Assembly (NCBI GenBank): GCA_907163375.1
Contig: CAJQUW010007287.1
Coordinates: forward strand, 1-64,000
Origin: Prostheceraeus crozeri
Lineage: Eukaryota > Platyhelminthes > Polycladida > Euryleptidae
Direction: 5' to 3'
DNA: 64,000 bases
Shown here: positions 35,601 through 46,182 of the stretch, piece after piece
Layout of the letters: each line of letters opens with the position of its first letter
Position numbering within the stretch: the stretch's first letter is position 1
Position numbers and translations under genes: made by a program
The notes under the pieces: generated by a model
What the model was told of the DNA's origin: nothing
Databases searched by the model: none
Seen by the model: the letters and a program-made list of their open reading frames with translations, nothing else

Positions 35601-38600
35601 AATGTTTGTGCCACGATACGTAAATGTTTCATGCAAACTGTAACTCGTTCGATGCAACAAAATTTTGAATACTGAAATACAAGATTGGTGTGATCCCCGT
35701 TATACTCTCTGCTATCTGGTCGACATCTAGAGCCTTAAAAGTTAGGTTACAAGAAATTTTGGAATGTTGACCTTCCAAGACAAATTTCGATGCAAATTTT
35801 GTATAATTTGTGGGAATCACCCAAGTACATATTTCATTTTCCGATTTTTATACTAAATGTGTATGCATTACATATCTTTATTTTCCTATTTCTACTGCAT
35901 GAAGCTTAAGACTAGCAGAAAGAAGTATATAGGGCGTTCTAAAAAAATAATTTGATTGAAATGTATAGGCCTATTGAAAATGTCGCTTGTGTCAACAAGC
36001 ATGGAGGTTACCGTCTAGGTGGCGCATCAAGGTTGTCCTACCCCAATTAGTCGTCCCAGATTGAGGTGGGCTAAAGTAGAAAACATTTTAGCGAATGAAT
36101 TGAAGTAGGGATTTCCTATTCATGCAGCTGCGTCATACTTATTTGGAACCTCATTTGCAGCACTCTTCTGACATTTTGGACGTTGACATTGACGTTGCTG
36201 ATATGACTACCGATGTTGTAAGTAATCATTTCACATTCCCATGATATTCTTCTGCTTTGACTCAACTGTTGATTAATTGTGTTGTAGGCAGCAGATGTCA
36301 CTGCTACAAAATTGGAAGTGAGTTTTAAAGTATATATTGTCAACATACTGTATTTCGAACATCATATTTTTGGTCTTTTTTAGAGACGTACAGGAATGGA
36401 AAGGTCTGTGAAAGAATTATTTTCCAAAAGAGGTTACCCCACCAACGATGAAGGTAGAGTATAACTTCTTTATTTTGCTACTGACTACGTATCTATACTT
36501 GTTATTAAATAGTAGTCGCTTCCATGTGATCACAATGAACAATTAATTACCACCTTATGTTTTCACATGACCCTATGAATTTAAAGTTATCACAAAGCTC
36601 CATCTAAGTTGGAATATGACAGCACCATCCAACCTTATGTTGGAGGAAAAGGAACAGTGAAGTGTTTCATTTTTATCACAGCCCATGGCGTTTTCTTCTA
36701 CAGGATGCCCTACAGAAAACACCAAATGTTACTCTGATCTGTTATTTTTTGGTTTTTGTGGGGCACCCTGTTGTACATAATAAGTGGATATTCATTATAT
36801 TTAATTCAATGTCGTCTGATTTTCACCAGATTAACTGATTATCAAGTTGATGTCATCAGGTAATTATTTGCTATTTCAGGTATTTTCTTTCTTCTGTGCA
36901 AAATTCTGAGTCAGATAAATGACATTATCACGCGTCTCGAAAGACTAGAAAGACGGGGGCAAATTGGACAGCAGTCTTCGACTAGTGGACTTACCGGCAT
37001 CCTGGAGATCCAAGAAATAAAGGCTCCCAAAGATCTGGAGGTAGTGCAGCCAAACCTAGTAAGCGTATTTTCATTAACTATAACTATTTCGCTATTTCTT
37101 TTGTGTAGAACGCTCGCTATTTCTTTCGCTTGACTGGTAGCTGTTGATAATGCAATGTTGATGTTATTTGATGTGTGTGTGTCAGATAGTGCACTGGCGA
37201 AAAAGCCCGGCCACTTATCCATTTCTCCTGGGCGGCCGGTTTCTAAATTATTTCTGTAGACTTGTGCTTAATGCCTAAAAATTTGGGCCAATTTTTTCTG
37301 GCTACTTTTTTCTATTAGAGTACCTAGATCAACTACTACTACAAGTGCCCTGTGAATTGAACAATGAAACAACTACCGAGAGGCAATGAATGTAGCGTAT
37401 TTATGGAATGAAGTCTCCAAAAAAAGTGAGTAAATGTATACAGTACTAGACATGGTTTCGTACCCATCATGGTACATTTAGTGTTTATCATAGTGTAGGT
37501 ATTGTTATTGAAATTGCTGACGTACAAGAAATTTCTTCTTTCTAAAAGAATCAGATTTCTAATAATTATTTATTTTTCCAAGGTATGAAGCCGACGGCCG
37601 GTTTCTAAATTAATTATTTATCCTTCAAAACTTGCCATCCGACGGCCGGTTTTTTTTTTCGACAGTACAGTATTTCCAGCTGCAGTGGCTAAGAATAGGT
37701 TCAAGATATTCGTTATTTTATAGGACTCCTCCCACCTGTATGGCTCAAGATGCTTTGCTTTCTTCTATTAAATTCCATCAACCCAATGTTTTTTCTTCAT
37801 TTAATAGATGAAACTATGACAAAGACTAGGACTTCAGAAGAACAGGCAATTACAGCTTAACATAGAAAAGTTGGTATTCTTTCATGGCATTCAAACATTT
37901 TAGACCTCACTGTTTCCATATATAGTAGTGATACCTCCTCTATTTTACTTTCACATGAGCATGTATCTGCTCATCGCATGTTTGAGTTCAGACATTCTGA
38001 ATGTTTTCACCCTATGTTTGGTTCAGGATTTCCCTAAAAACGTAAATTTCTGATTTTTTCAGCTACAGTGGATGTGTTATCAAGGCGGAACCTCCGCTAG
38101 AGACCTCGTGTTCCGCTGCCTGAATCGCCTCATCAGTCATCCGATGCAAATGAGAATCAATCGGCAGGGAACCCATGGTAAGGAGAAATTCCCGACCCAT
38201 GTGGAGAATGCACTCAATGGTGAGTTTTCGGTAGACCGATTTGGTACGTGGCCATCCAAGCAGAAATCGCATAAATTATGCCAAATTATACAGATAGGGC
38301 ATCATAATTACAATGACATGGTAAATACAACAAATAATTGAGACAATTAAAATAATTCGCGGTTGAGGGACGAGAGGATACTCGATTGTTTTTAAATTGC
38401 TTAAGAATTAAAAGATATGTAATGAATACCCGTCGAAATTTCACTACATGTAACTTGATAATTGCAAATCTCAAATTTACTCGGGAATGAGTTCAACGTT
38501 CAATAGAAAGGTGCTTGTGTCGATGTTGAGAGATGCAAACTACATGAAGGCCTGCTGACGATTCCTGATATTGGATGAAATGGCAGCTATACAGGTCTAT

Positions 38601-39419
38601 TTCCACTTTTCAACTGAGGATGCAACTCAATAATTTATTATTCTATTTACAAGTACCATGATATCCTAAATAAAGTAAATAATTGAGAAATTCAAAAAAA
38701 AACTCGTAGCAGTTGAGAGATGCGAGAAAACTCGATCACTTTAAATTGCTTAAGCCCCATGAGAGGTAGCTCTTAATTTCGCATTGAAAAGTGAAGTAAG
38801 TGTTAACAAGCTTGTTCTGCTCGCGACGTAATTTCTGAATTATTGCTTTTTCCCTTTTTCTTTCTGTTTGCTTTGAATCCAACCCAGGATTCCGAGCGAT
38901 TAACCGGCTAGATAAATTCATCGGAATGATTTTCTTGATAGACCAGCATCAAGTGGCATTAACATTTTTTATTAACCGAATAACCAATCAATTTTAATAT
39001 TCAAATATATTTCTATATAATATGAAGGTTTTATATAGATAAGCTGCATTGAATATGTGACAAACCTTGGTTTTTGTTATTTTCGTCCTTTTCAGCATTT
39101 GTTTTAACCCGCACACAGTTATAAACTCACAAACGAATTATGCATTTGATAGTTACTTATCATTTTAAAACATAATAACCTGTAGGCCTACAGAAGCAAT
39201 ATGTTGCATTTATTTGTTTTTCTCTTTTGACATGACTCAATGAATGTCAATAAACTGTCATAATTTAATCTTCACATATTTTTTTCAGAAGCTGTGATCA
39301 GATTATATCCGTCGACAACTGCATCGGAAGTTGAGAACTTAGTGATGAGATTTTTCAAGAACGCACCTGACAGGGGCGGGAACTATTCCCGGAGAGGGAG
39401 GCACAGTAGCGGGCCCTAA
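26696..39419 (+). CDS. BEN/DUF4806-like multi-exon gene
   Basis: Exons inferred from frame and GT-AG sites: 26696-26872, 29933-30076, 30135-30272, 31767-31835, 36128 (or 36161)-36217, 36288-36317, 36384-36453, 36880-37058, 38063-38219 and 39289-39419 (stop 39417-39419). The first six exons are multiples of 3; 70+179 and 157+131 nt also restore phase, giving about 380-395 residues. ATG directly follows the acceptor at 26695. The N-terminus (MLYVVYFEDEAQ...GTCYYNNKAYHGAVLLQ) resembles the N-termini of BEN/DUF4806 proteins. A basic-acidic stretch (KKPVKKPKPATSDSSDDD) may be nuclear. Exon 36880 is coiled coil (LSQINDIITRLERLERRG). The last two exons (TSARDLVFRCLNRLI ... EAVIRLYPSTTASEVENLVM) form a BEN/DUF4806-like domain, usually linked to DNA binding or chromatin. 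The role is unproven. Confidence 0.72.
27051..28324. mobile_element. hAT-like element with duplicated right end
   Basis: The left end cagtgttgcgattc matches the complement of gaatctcaacactg ending at 28324. Flanking octamers gtgagcaa (27043-27050) and gtaagcaa (28325-28332) agree at 7 of 8 bases, like a hAT target duplication. A second copy of the right end (from aaaaaaacacgcttacacg to gaatcgcaacactg) lies at 27418-27492, so the interior 27493-28240 is captured DNA or the product of a nested event. Confidence 0.6.
27713..28118 (-). pseudogene. Polinton/Maverick capsid-like protein fragment
   Basis: On the minus strand the frame is open upstream of the ATG at 28045, from about 28118 (FTIPATTSS). 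It contains FVENESFCGNFQKNPFHFQH, LFADGNSV and MFNTDDSNGITMDMYKNGY and ends VTKAGNL. This order is that of the C-terminal half of Polinton proteins usually annotated as F54H12.2-like and thought to be capsid-related. No other Polinton gene is adjacent. It sits inside an hAT-like element within an intron of the BEN/DUF4806-like gene, so it is an isolated relic or a captured piece. Confidence 0.7.
28432..29569. mobile_element. pogo/Tc1-like non-autonomous element
   Basis: The ends cagtagaattcgcatatatc (left) and cagtagaattcccatatatc (complement of the right) are flanked by TA at 28430-28431 and 29570-29571. Subterminal blocks repeat tatatcggcggttcg several times at both ends. No transposase frame is visible in its 1138 bp, and the ORF 29331-29543 is not credible. 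Confidence 0.8.
29575..29740. repeat. Inverted repeat, about 28-bp arms
   Basis: gtttctgctgacgtttcggg and ttcagacc at the left pair with ggtctggacccgaggcatcg and gcagaaac at the right across a loop of about 90 bp. Likely a MITE relic. Confidence 0.6.
30362..31234 (-). mobile_element. hAT element, 873 bp, non-autonomous
   Basis: It starts cagtggcggctcgt and ends acgagccgccactg, perfect 14-bp inverted repeats, with an exact 8-bp target duplication acaaatac at 30354-30361 and 31235-31242. It lies in the intron after exon 30135-30272. Confidence 0.95.
30677..30955 (-). pseudogene. N-terminal fragment of a ZMYM1-like hAT transposase
   Basis: The minus-strand frame contains YMDSILEKPFSRLSIQEKLD, RRETPNL and FNAAYWYEKVSWLTVSS. 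This is the region just before and inside the TTF-type zinc finger of ZMYM1/hAT proteins, where FSxLSxxEKLxxK and WYxxxxWLT are conserved. The rest of the protein is absent from the 873-bp element, so it is an internal-deletion derivative of an autonomous hAT. Confidence 0.7.
31243..31766. other. Intron of the BEN/DUF4806-like gene, nothing else seen
   Basis: AT-rich intron sequence between the hAT element and the exon at 31767. No ORF with a family signal. Confidence 0.4.
32046..32119 (+). pseudogene. Duplicated exon with a one-base loss
   Basis: After ttcag, VSQKSVSITPPK parallels VPQKSASSERTPRIKDVAHI of the exon at 31767-31835, and both end at a gtaag donor. After PPK one base is missing: restoring it would give the same RDVA block. 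The exon is 74 nt instead of a multiple of 3, so including it would shift the frame and end at a nearby TAG. It is either skipped or dead. Confidence 0.65.
32869..32941. repeat. Palindrome built from gtaactcgntcgatgca motifs
   Basis: gtaactcggtcgatgcgtga and ctcgttcgatgca face tgcatcgaacgagttac and gatgcatcgaccgagttac. Four motif copies, two per orientation, form a hairpin of about 35-bp arms. It overlaps a small exon-like ORF (32839-33066). Confidence 0.8.
34424..34744 (+). pseudogene. Basic N-terminal fragment of an unknown transposon protein
   Basis: ATG 34424 opens MARKLTPEQRQRQRERNREY. After a frameshift near 34560, the frame with RKLHMREYRKNRKIEAETSF and a serine-rich end runs to the TGA at 34742-34744. 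Arg/Lys-rich N-termini of this kind occur in several DNA-transposon proteins and probably bind DNA. No catalytic domain is visible. An exon-like stretch at 35190-35393 follows but shows no family signal. Its place inside the inverted ends 32125-35823 suggests that it belongs to that element. Confidence 0.4.
37059..38062. other. Intron with repeated ggccggtttctaaatta
   Basis: The phrase (g/a)cggccggtttctaaatta occurs near 37232 and 37596, with a shorter ccgacggccggttt near 37641. No gene was seen. Confidence 0.5.
38220..39288. other. Intron with a 70-bp direct repeat
   Basis: A block running from aattgaga through gttgag and actcgat to tttaaattgcttaag occurs at about 38336-38405 and again at about 38681-38753, with differences. 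No coding signal. Confidence 0.5.
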
Positions 39420-41421
39420 ACTCTGAACGTCTTGTGTGCTATCAGTGTGCTTCCTTCTTAATGCTTCTATCGTGCTTGCATTATTTAAGTAAACTAAGTA
39501 CAGTATCCAACCAGATGCAAAATATGAGACATGCTGTTATAAAATTTTTCATCGATATTTTTTTTATACAACTGCTCCAATTTGTACGTTTACAATAGCA
39601 ACAGTGAACCAGCCTGCAAATATAGGTTTATGTGCGGATGGCATTTTAGCTGATGAAAATGTAATTGATTCGACGGAGAAGCAATTTGTTCTTACTTTTC
39701 TAAAATGTATTTCGGCGAACTGTCCTGTTCAATCTGATTGAGAAGGGCGGGTCGTCGAATTACATTTTGGAAAAAAGAAAACAAATTTTGCGCTTCGAAT
39801 GATCAGAGGAATTTTGATTTTACTAAAATATCTAGCGACATTGTGCTTCTAATATAGATAAATTTGTGTATCCTATTGTGCATTCTTAGAAATGCGAGAA
39901 CTTATAAAAACAGCGAGTCTCATATTTTGCAATTTTTCTACATTTTGTATTGAACTGTGATTATTAGTGTTGTGCTCGTCAATTTATAGTGAAGTTTTAT
40001 CTTTCGATAAACATTTTCTTTTGTACTGACTGTATACTGTAAGTTTTCAATAATCTCAATAAATATTTTCCATTTTCTTGATGTTTTCGTATCAAACTTG
40101 ATCCGTCCTGTTGCTTGATAAAGTATCTTCATATGCGCTCCATTACTTTGAGATCACATGTCTGCTATGAAAACAATGTATGTTTTCTGTGTATTCGAGT
40201 TACTTGTATTTTTTTGTTTTTTATTGTCTCAATTTCTGGGGGACTTACATTTCTGAGCACTACTGCGGACGTCTTGAACTCCTATAAAAGCAGGCGAAAG
40301 ACTGGTCATTGCATTTTTCTACTGCTGTCTTGTAGGAAAACAATGATGAACCACTGCATGTTCCATCTGTTTTATTGGAGGTCAATTTCCGTAGTGCTAT
40401 CCAGAAACGGCAAAGTCTCTGAAGAATCGAGACATATCAGACGCTAATACAAGTGACTTAGAGTATCGTGCAGACATGTAACTCATAATTACTGAAGCGC
40501 ATATGGGGAATAAATCAAGCAGCAGGGCGGATTTTTTTTGGAACCTCCTTCGGGTACACGAGCTCGTGCCGGTTACGTGACGGTAGGAACGACCCGTTTA
40601 CCGGGCCGAGTTCGTGTTAACGAACACGTACCGGAGGCGGGCGATCTAATGGGTATAAAGTATGGATATTGCATATTATTAGTGAATATTGGATGATTGT
40701 CAGCAGTGCAGTGCTATCCGTGTATGCGAGACTTTCGATGCATACTCAGAAATGATCACCAATAATACACAAATTTATAATAAGCAGCAATCACTCCTAA
40801 GTCTTAATTTTTATTTGATTGCCTACCATGCACAGTTTTAGTCAGTCCTCCGCTTCAAAATCACAGCGATGAATTGAAGCGCAGCTGTGGGCCTCCAACT
40901 ATCACACTCATGATCTGTGCAGGCAGAGTGGGCTGTGTGTGTGGGGGGGGGAGCGGGTCGCACTTACTAATCTCGATTTTCCCGGTGTTCTCCAAATTCT
41001 ATCTGGTCTATCTTGTACTTGGCCAAGTCAAGGAGTGAGATAAAACGACATCTTGATGAATGGCACAGACGCGTTGCCCTGTGCAATCTGCATGCATAAG
41101 TTGCAATTCTTGATTGAGGACGATACAGAGTTCATGGTCATTGTCTTCAAAATGTGAGTAAGGGTCATGAATTAACATTTGCACCGCTTGATGGCGTAAA
41201 AGCCTGCCGTATCAACGTCGCCAATTAATGTAGTATTGGCGAACAAAAGTATAAATCAGAATTTGCAAGTGTCCATAATTTGATCTGTGAGATTCAAGTG
41301 ATGCTATGCTGTGAAGTGTATGCAATCTCATAACCACATTTTTATGAACCATCGTACACCAATGTAGGCCTCTAGCACAAAGGTATTTCCGTGTAACTTA
41401 TGTTATGTGTTTCACTTTCAG
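39420..41421. other. 3' flank of the BEN/DUF4806-like gene
   Basis: Includes an aataaa at 40058. It also holds a GC-rich imperfect palindrome at about 40541-40643 (cctcc...tcgtg paired with cacgt...ggagg) and a g-run near 40943. No ORF shows family similarity. Confidence 0.45.
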
Positions 41422-41543
41422 ATACTTCGTATCTTTGCTTCATTCAATGATCGAAAATACGGACGAAATTTCATCGAACAGCCTGCCAAGAATTTGCCAA
41501 GAACAGATCCAAGAAATTGTTGAGATCTCTTCAACAGTACGAG
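41422..41543 (+). CDS. Internal exon of a second BEN/DUF4806-like gene, tentative
   Basis: After ctttcag, the frame YFVSLLHSMIENTDEISSNS continues through RICQEQIQEIVEISSTVR to a gtaaat donor. It is short, helical and charged, like the coiled-coil exon that precedes the C-terminal domain in the gene at 26.7-39.4 kb. The next exon of this frame is probably 44161-44618. The phase needs one base carried over, which depends on the exact donor used. Confidence is limited because the segment is short. Confidence 0.4.
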
Positions 41544-41562
41544 TAAATCTTTTTTTACCTAC

Positions 41563-43049
41563 ATGGCCGATAGTGACAGTTCTTTGGAATATCTGACGGA
41601 GTTAGTCAAATTGGCCCCTTCATTACAAGAGAGGAAGCAGAAACGTAAATTGTATAATAAGACATGGAAGAGGGAAAATAGGAAAAGGTATAGAAATCAA
41701 AGACTTCAGGTGGATTGTGATCAGTTCCTGAAATACGAGCATTCCTCTTCAGAAGAAGAGGGAGATGAATTTGCTCCATTATACGACGATAGAAAATCAA
41801 ACAGATAGCGATGAAAGGTTTCTCATTGATCTGATTGATTCTGCTGAAGTCCAACTGAGTAAAGAGGAGGATTCCGAAATGAGCGAAGTAGAAGATGTTG
41901 GAAGCAGTTCGTCACTTTGGGATGACCTTGCGCGTTTCGTGCAAAGTAGCAACCTACTGACAACCCAGACAGATGCTTTACTTGAAATATTGAATAATCA
42001 CAAAGACGTCATCTCCACAGATTTACCTAAATCGTACAAAGGTTTATTGCACACACCCAGACATTCAGTGAAAAAGGCTACTAGAGAAATCTCTGGTCAT
42101 TCTTACTACTACTACTTTGGACTAGAAAAGCAATTGAAATTTTACTTATCAAGATTTCCAAAACAGGATACAGATTGTTTAGACTCATTAGATATAGTGT
42201 GGAATTTAGATGGGCTGCAGATTTACAACAGTAAGCGATTGACAAACTGGCCAATTTCATGTTACATTTTAAAAACGCTTTGGATTATATAGACAATTAT
42301 CAGGTGCAAATCACTTTTTGTCAGTTCGCCAAGTCTTAGAAAAGGAAAAGTACGTCTTACATCTTTACTGAAATTTTCTGCTTTATTGTTCGACGAAATT
42401 TTAGATAATTCTGAAAACGACGAATCGATCAATGCAATGGCTATTCAAAATGATGTCAGTGATCTACGTGTGTTTGTAGATGATATTTCAGTCTTCGATA
42501 ACGTCGACTCTGCAGATCTGAATGTTATTTTTTATGTTTCCGGATATGTATCGCGCTCGATGATTAATCGACAGAAGTGCTTCATTTGCATTGCAAATTT
42601 GCACAGCGACGGTGAGATTTCTATCCCTTCCTTGCCGTTGAGTGGTAGGGAGCACTTTGAAATATTTTTCGCCGGGATAAACCGTGGGGGTCTTATTCGT
42701 CCATCCAAATTTGTTTTCATGATCTCGATTGTTTGCTATACACTTTTTGAAAAATTGAGTTGTCCTACGCTACGTAATCGCTTCCTGCGCTTGAATAATT
42801 GTCGTATGGTTTTTACAGAGCTAGTTTTGTTGAAAATATCGAATGACTCGTTACTGCAATCTCTTTTGAATGTTGATTTGATCTGTGATGTTTCAGCATC
42901 TCAGTTGATAAAGTCGGTATCAACACAATTTTTTCAATTGTATGGGTAAAAAGATAACCAAAGATGTAACTGAGGAATCTCAGAAGAGACCTGTACCGTC
43001 TTCAAAAAGTGCGTCACACAGAAAAATTAAGAAACTGTGCAGTAGATGA
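41563..43049 (+). pseudogene. Chimeric or deleted transposase remnant
   Basis: Three frames read in order. MADSDSSLEYLTEL with a Lys/Arg-rich segment is followed, after a frameshift near 41790, by SLWDDLARFVQSSNLLTTQT, LPKSYKGLLHTPRH, YYYYFGLEKQL and LDIVWNLDGLQIYNSKRL. That is the N-terminal half of CACTA/Tnp2-like transposases. About 30 codons later a different type of ending starts: VIFYVSGYVSRSMINRQKCF, FFAGINRGGLIRPSKFVF and KIKKLCSR with a stop at 43047. The YxSGYxxR...KCxxC...RGGL..PS block recurs at the C-terminus of P/THAP9-like and related transposases. The central catalytic part expected after WNLDGLQ is missing. Confidence 0.65.
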
Positions 43050-43661
43050 ACTGACTTTCTTATGAATAAGATTCATTAGTCTCATTCTTTTGTGAAATTT
43101 TACTGTACTGCGTGCATATTGTATCGTACTGTGCGTCAGTTACACTTTCTGCTTCCCATTTGCTTTGAATTTTGTCAGACATCATCTTTACAAGGAACAG
43201 TATGCATAAATTCGATGAATAAACAATACTATCATTGTTGATCTAAGACTTATTTGGTGGCCTTCTTTGGGAAGTGTGGGAATTCCAGTTTCACGTCCAG
43301 AGCCACTATTATATCTAGAAGTCCATGACCAGTCCTAACCAGCATTGACGACGTAAGTATATAAAAATTATTATGACGACATATAAAACTATTTTTTCTC
43401 CTGGGATTTCTATCATATACATGTAAATACCTAGTGAAATACGATATCCTCGTCGGTTGACTGCTTTTTCTATGACAAATTTATCTTATTTATCTGCAGT
43501 GTATAAAGTTACCTGTAGATATACATACGAATAGAAAATACGGGATAATGTTGTCTAGAGATTACAATCTTGAATATTGAACTAGATTTTACCAATATAG
43601 TAATATGCTTGAAAAATTTCGGTGACATTTGGTTGAACTTGGTCTACATTGTTATATAATT
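43050..43661. other. No gene recognised
   Basis: AT-rich sequence between the transposase remnant and the foldback element. Confidence 0.4.
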
Positions 43662-43855
43662 TTTTTGTTGGGAAACCAAGTGAACAGGATGGTAATAGTT
43701 TCAGTTTTAATACTCTATTAATTTCGGCCTCCCCTTGGGCCATGATCGTATTTCTGATGATGGCATAAGAGGAGGCCGAAATTAATAAAGTAGGGTGCCT
43801 ACATGTATTGAAACTGAAACTACTACCATCTTGCTTACTTGGTTTCCCAGCAAAA
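43662..43855. repeat. Foldback element, about 70-85-bp arms
   Basis: ttttgttgggaaaccaagtg...attaatttcggcctcc pairs with ggaggccgaaattaat...cttggtttcccagcaaaa around a 38-bp loop. The right arm carries 11 extra bases (gggtgcctaca region). Confidence 0.9.
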
Positions 43856-44160
43856 GTGTTGTGTTTAATGTATTTAATTGATTGTGATATATTTGTTTAA
43901 ACGTTCATCTGCTTAAATAAAATGCACACCTCGAACAGCTGAGCACTTGAGTGGTGAAACACGTCTTGTTTTTATTTATAATACAGAAAAGTGGAAGCAT
44001 TCTGTAACAAATAAATGAACAACCAAGGCCTATTCAATACATTATCATTCATTATGCTGTTTCACTTATAAATGAACTGATCCGATAAACAGATTTGATT
44101 TAATTCCAGATGATTGCAAAGGATCGTGAATTTTCTGAGTCTTCGAAGACTTTTCTTTAG

Positions 44161-44618
44161 AAGACTCGATTCGTCGCAGAAGAGCGTTGGTCAACTGCAT
44201 GTGTGAACTTGCTCCCAGCCGGACCATGACGGCAAATGTAAACTGTTTGATTCGAAAGTGCTTATATGCAGTAGCTCCAGTATATTTGTGGCAATATTTT
44301 TCTGGTCAGGGGAGGACACATTGTAAGAAATACAATTTATTGGACCACGTTCCAAATATACACCGCGCCATATTGACAACAAGCGCCCACGTCACCCGAG
44401 CATCTCAAGAGATAATTTATTCACTCTCCAACGTGATAAAGTCCTGCAAAAATCGAACAGAGTCCAAGACATTCCGATCAAGGCATCCAGAACTTGGCCT
44501 TGTTGATGATTCGATGACAGATCATCCCGACATTGACTTACTTTGTAACGCTGATGCCGAGACAGATAGTGATAAGAACGTGTCAACTTCAGATGATTCT
44601 GATTCTAAAGAAAACTAA
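44161..44618 (+). CDS. Terminal exon of a second BEN/DUF4806-like gene
   Basis: After tttctttag, two bases complete a split codon and the frame reads DSIRRRALVNCMCELAPSRT. The domain itself follows: NCLIRKCLYAVAPVYLWQYF, GQGRTHCKKYNLLDH, RAILTTSAHVTRASQEIIYS and SNVIKSCKNR. Then comes an acidic tail (ETDSDKNVSTSDDSDSKEN) and a stop. The spacing of hydrophobic residues, the G-x-G-K-like loop and the final helix ending in xxxKNR match DUF4806/BEN-like C-termini. The order parallels the last two exons of the gene at 26.7-39.4 kb and the relic at 6241-6696. The acceptor phase (one base carried in) equals that of exon 39289, supporting common descent. The first coding exons of this gene are not visible in the window. 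Confidence 0.6.
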
Positions 44619-45970
44619 TGATTTGTAATCGAAGACAGTGCACTATCCTTTTTATTCTTCCTGATATTGTTCATGAGCTTGTTACTTGATGTACCGTATA
44701 TTGCTTGTCCAATGATGATCAATTGAAATGACGAATGACCATTAAAATTTTCGCGGAGAACTGCTGACAAAACAACAAATTTTGACATCTTGAGAAGATG
44801 TAAAACTGGATACTTATATAGTTGTCTGAATTTGGATGTCCGTATACTGAATAACGTCATTAAATGAAGAACATTTCAATAGAATGACGGCCACTCAGTT
44901 TTGTGTTAGTACGTCTGGGCGATATTCATCAACATCTCTCGACCAACTTCGAGCGCATGACGGTAACTCTGCTTTGTTTGTTTGGCTCTTATTCTATTAT
45001 CTGATGTTTTTATTACATGCTGTCCAGTGCTACTTTCTCTTCCAATCGTCGTCTCTTGAAAATAGTCGGTAATAGGCCTCGAGATGTCAAAAGTGTTGTT
45101 TTGCCTCACATTTATTTTCAGTGATGAACAATTAGATACCATGTAGGCCTACATGCACATTTCTTGCAAAATTGATCAACATTGTCATAATTGAGCATCA
45201 ACTGTTTTTATGTAATAATTTCACCATTGTGCAGCTAGCAAAGTTTCTTGTTAAGCGCACTTATAATTTTATGTCTGAAGTGGTATTCTGATATGTTCAA
45301 ATACTTTTCAATATTTCTATGCTGTACGATTTTTTATGGCATTGAGTTAAATTGCTTTTTATAATTTTGAAGATTTTATCCAGTAAATTTTATTTTGAAT
45401 ATGTTGTCTCTTACATTTTGTCGTAAAAACTAAAAAGTCATTACCAGGAGGACAACAATTTCGTACTGAATATCAATTATGCATGTAGAGCTGCAAATAT
45501 AGGCAGACTTCTGTTTATAACTTTTTTGAAAAATGTTTTTGTACGGTTATGTAGAAAAGATGCGACGACCCAAATTGGAAAACATGCGACTAGCCAAAGC
45601 TTCCCAATTACTTGTCGAATCAATCCTTCATCATTACTAAGCATTTAAGAAACTGAGAGCAAGAAGTTCATGAAGTTTGCCATGAACATGCCATTAGCCA
45701 CAAAAAATCTCATATTTCATCTGTAACACTGTACCAGCCAAAACACCTACTGCATGCCTTAATCTCTCTATTCTTCTGTTTCAATGGTGAATCTATCTAA
45801 TTTATACTGAAATATTCAACCAAGTTAAATAGGAACAAATTTATTTAATCAATAAACGGAATAGCATTCGAAGGTGTATTTCTAGAATCCTTTTGTAAAT
45901 ATATGACCTTGACTTTGTTTTTCTTCACCAACGAAACTACGTGTAAAATCATACAAATACAAATTCTGTT
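44619..45970. other. No gene recognised; possible 5' LTR body at about 45721-46034
   Basis: AT-rich. A TG...CA interval from tgtaacactg (about 45722) to ataccaca (46034) could be the 5' LTR of the BEL element. Only its last 64 bp recurs in the array, so this cannot be confirmed here. Confidence 0.35.
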
Positions 45971-46034
45971 GTACTCTCACTAAAATTGTTCATGAAACTA
46001 GAATAAACTTTTGTTTGTCGGTAAGAATACCACA

Positions 46035-46182
46035 ATTGGTGCCGTGACCACACGACGCAACGCATACACAACGCAAGCTCCTGATGTAAAAGTTTCCATT
46101 TTTATGTGCTATATAAATTTCATGTATTAAGATCAGCTGATCCCTTGTATTTATATATTTAGGTGTTATTCACTACTTGTAA
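46035..46182 (+). promoter_or_regulatory. Primer-binding-site-like leader of unit 1
   Basis: attggtgccgtgacc follows the LTR tail directly, the position of the tRNA primer site in BEL elements. A 150-bp leader precedes ATG 46183. The same leader starts the other units at 49319, 49990, 53268 and 56546. The tRNA was not identified. Confidence 0.55.

Larger units (their letters stand above)
32125..35823 (+). mobile_element. 3.7-kb element with inverted ends in an intron
   Basis: tgggtgattctcacaaatta at 32125 is matched by the complement of taatttgtgggaatcaccca ending at 35823. The arms continue for about 28 bp (tacaaaat). A flanking AG on both sides may be a 2-bp target duplication. The motif gtaactcg(g/t)tcgatgca recurs near the ends (32511, 32709, 32869, 35640) and in both orientations. 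A basic ORF remnant lies at 34424-34744. The superfamily was not determined. Confidence 0.6.

Noticed and set aside
32122-35825. 2-bp AG target duplication of the 3.7-kb element
   Set aside because: Two matching bases are expected often by chance; reported only as possible.
45722-46034. Complete 5' LTR of the BEL element
   Set aside because: TG...CA limits are plausible but no second full-length copy exists in the window to confirm them.
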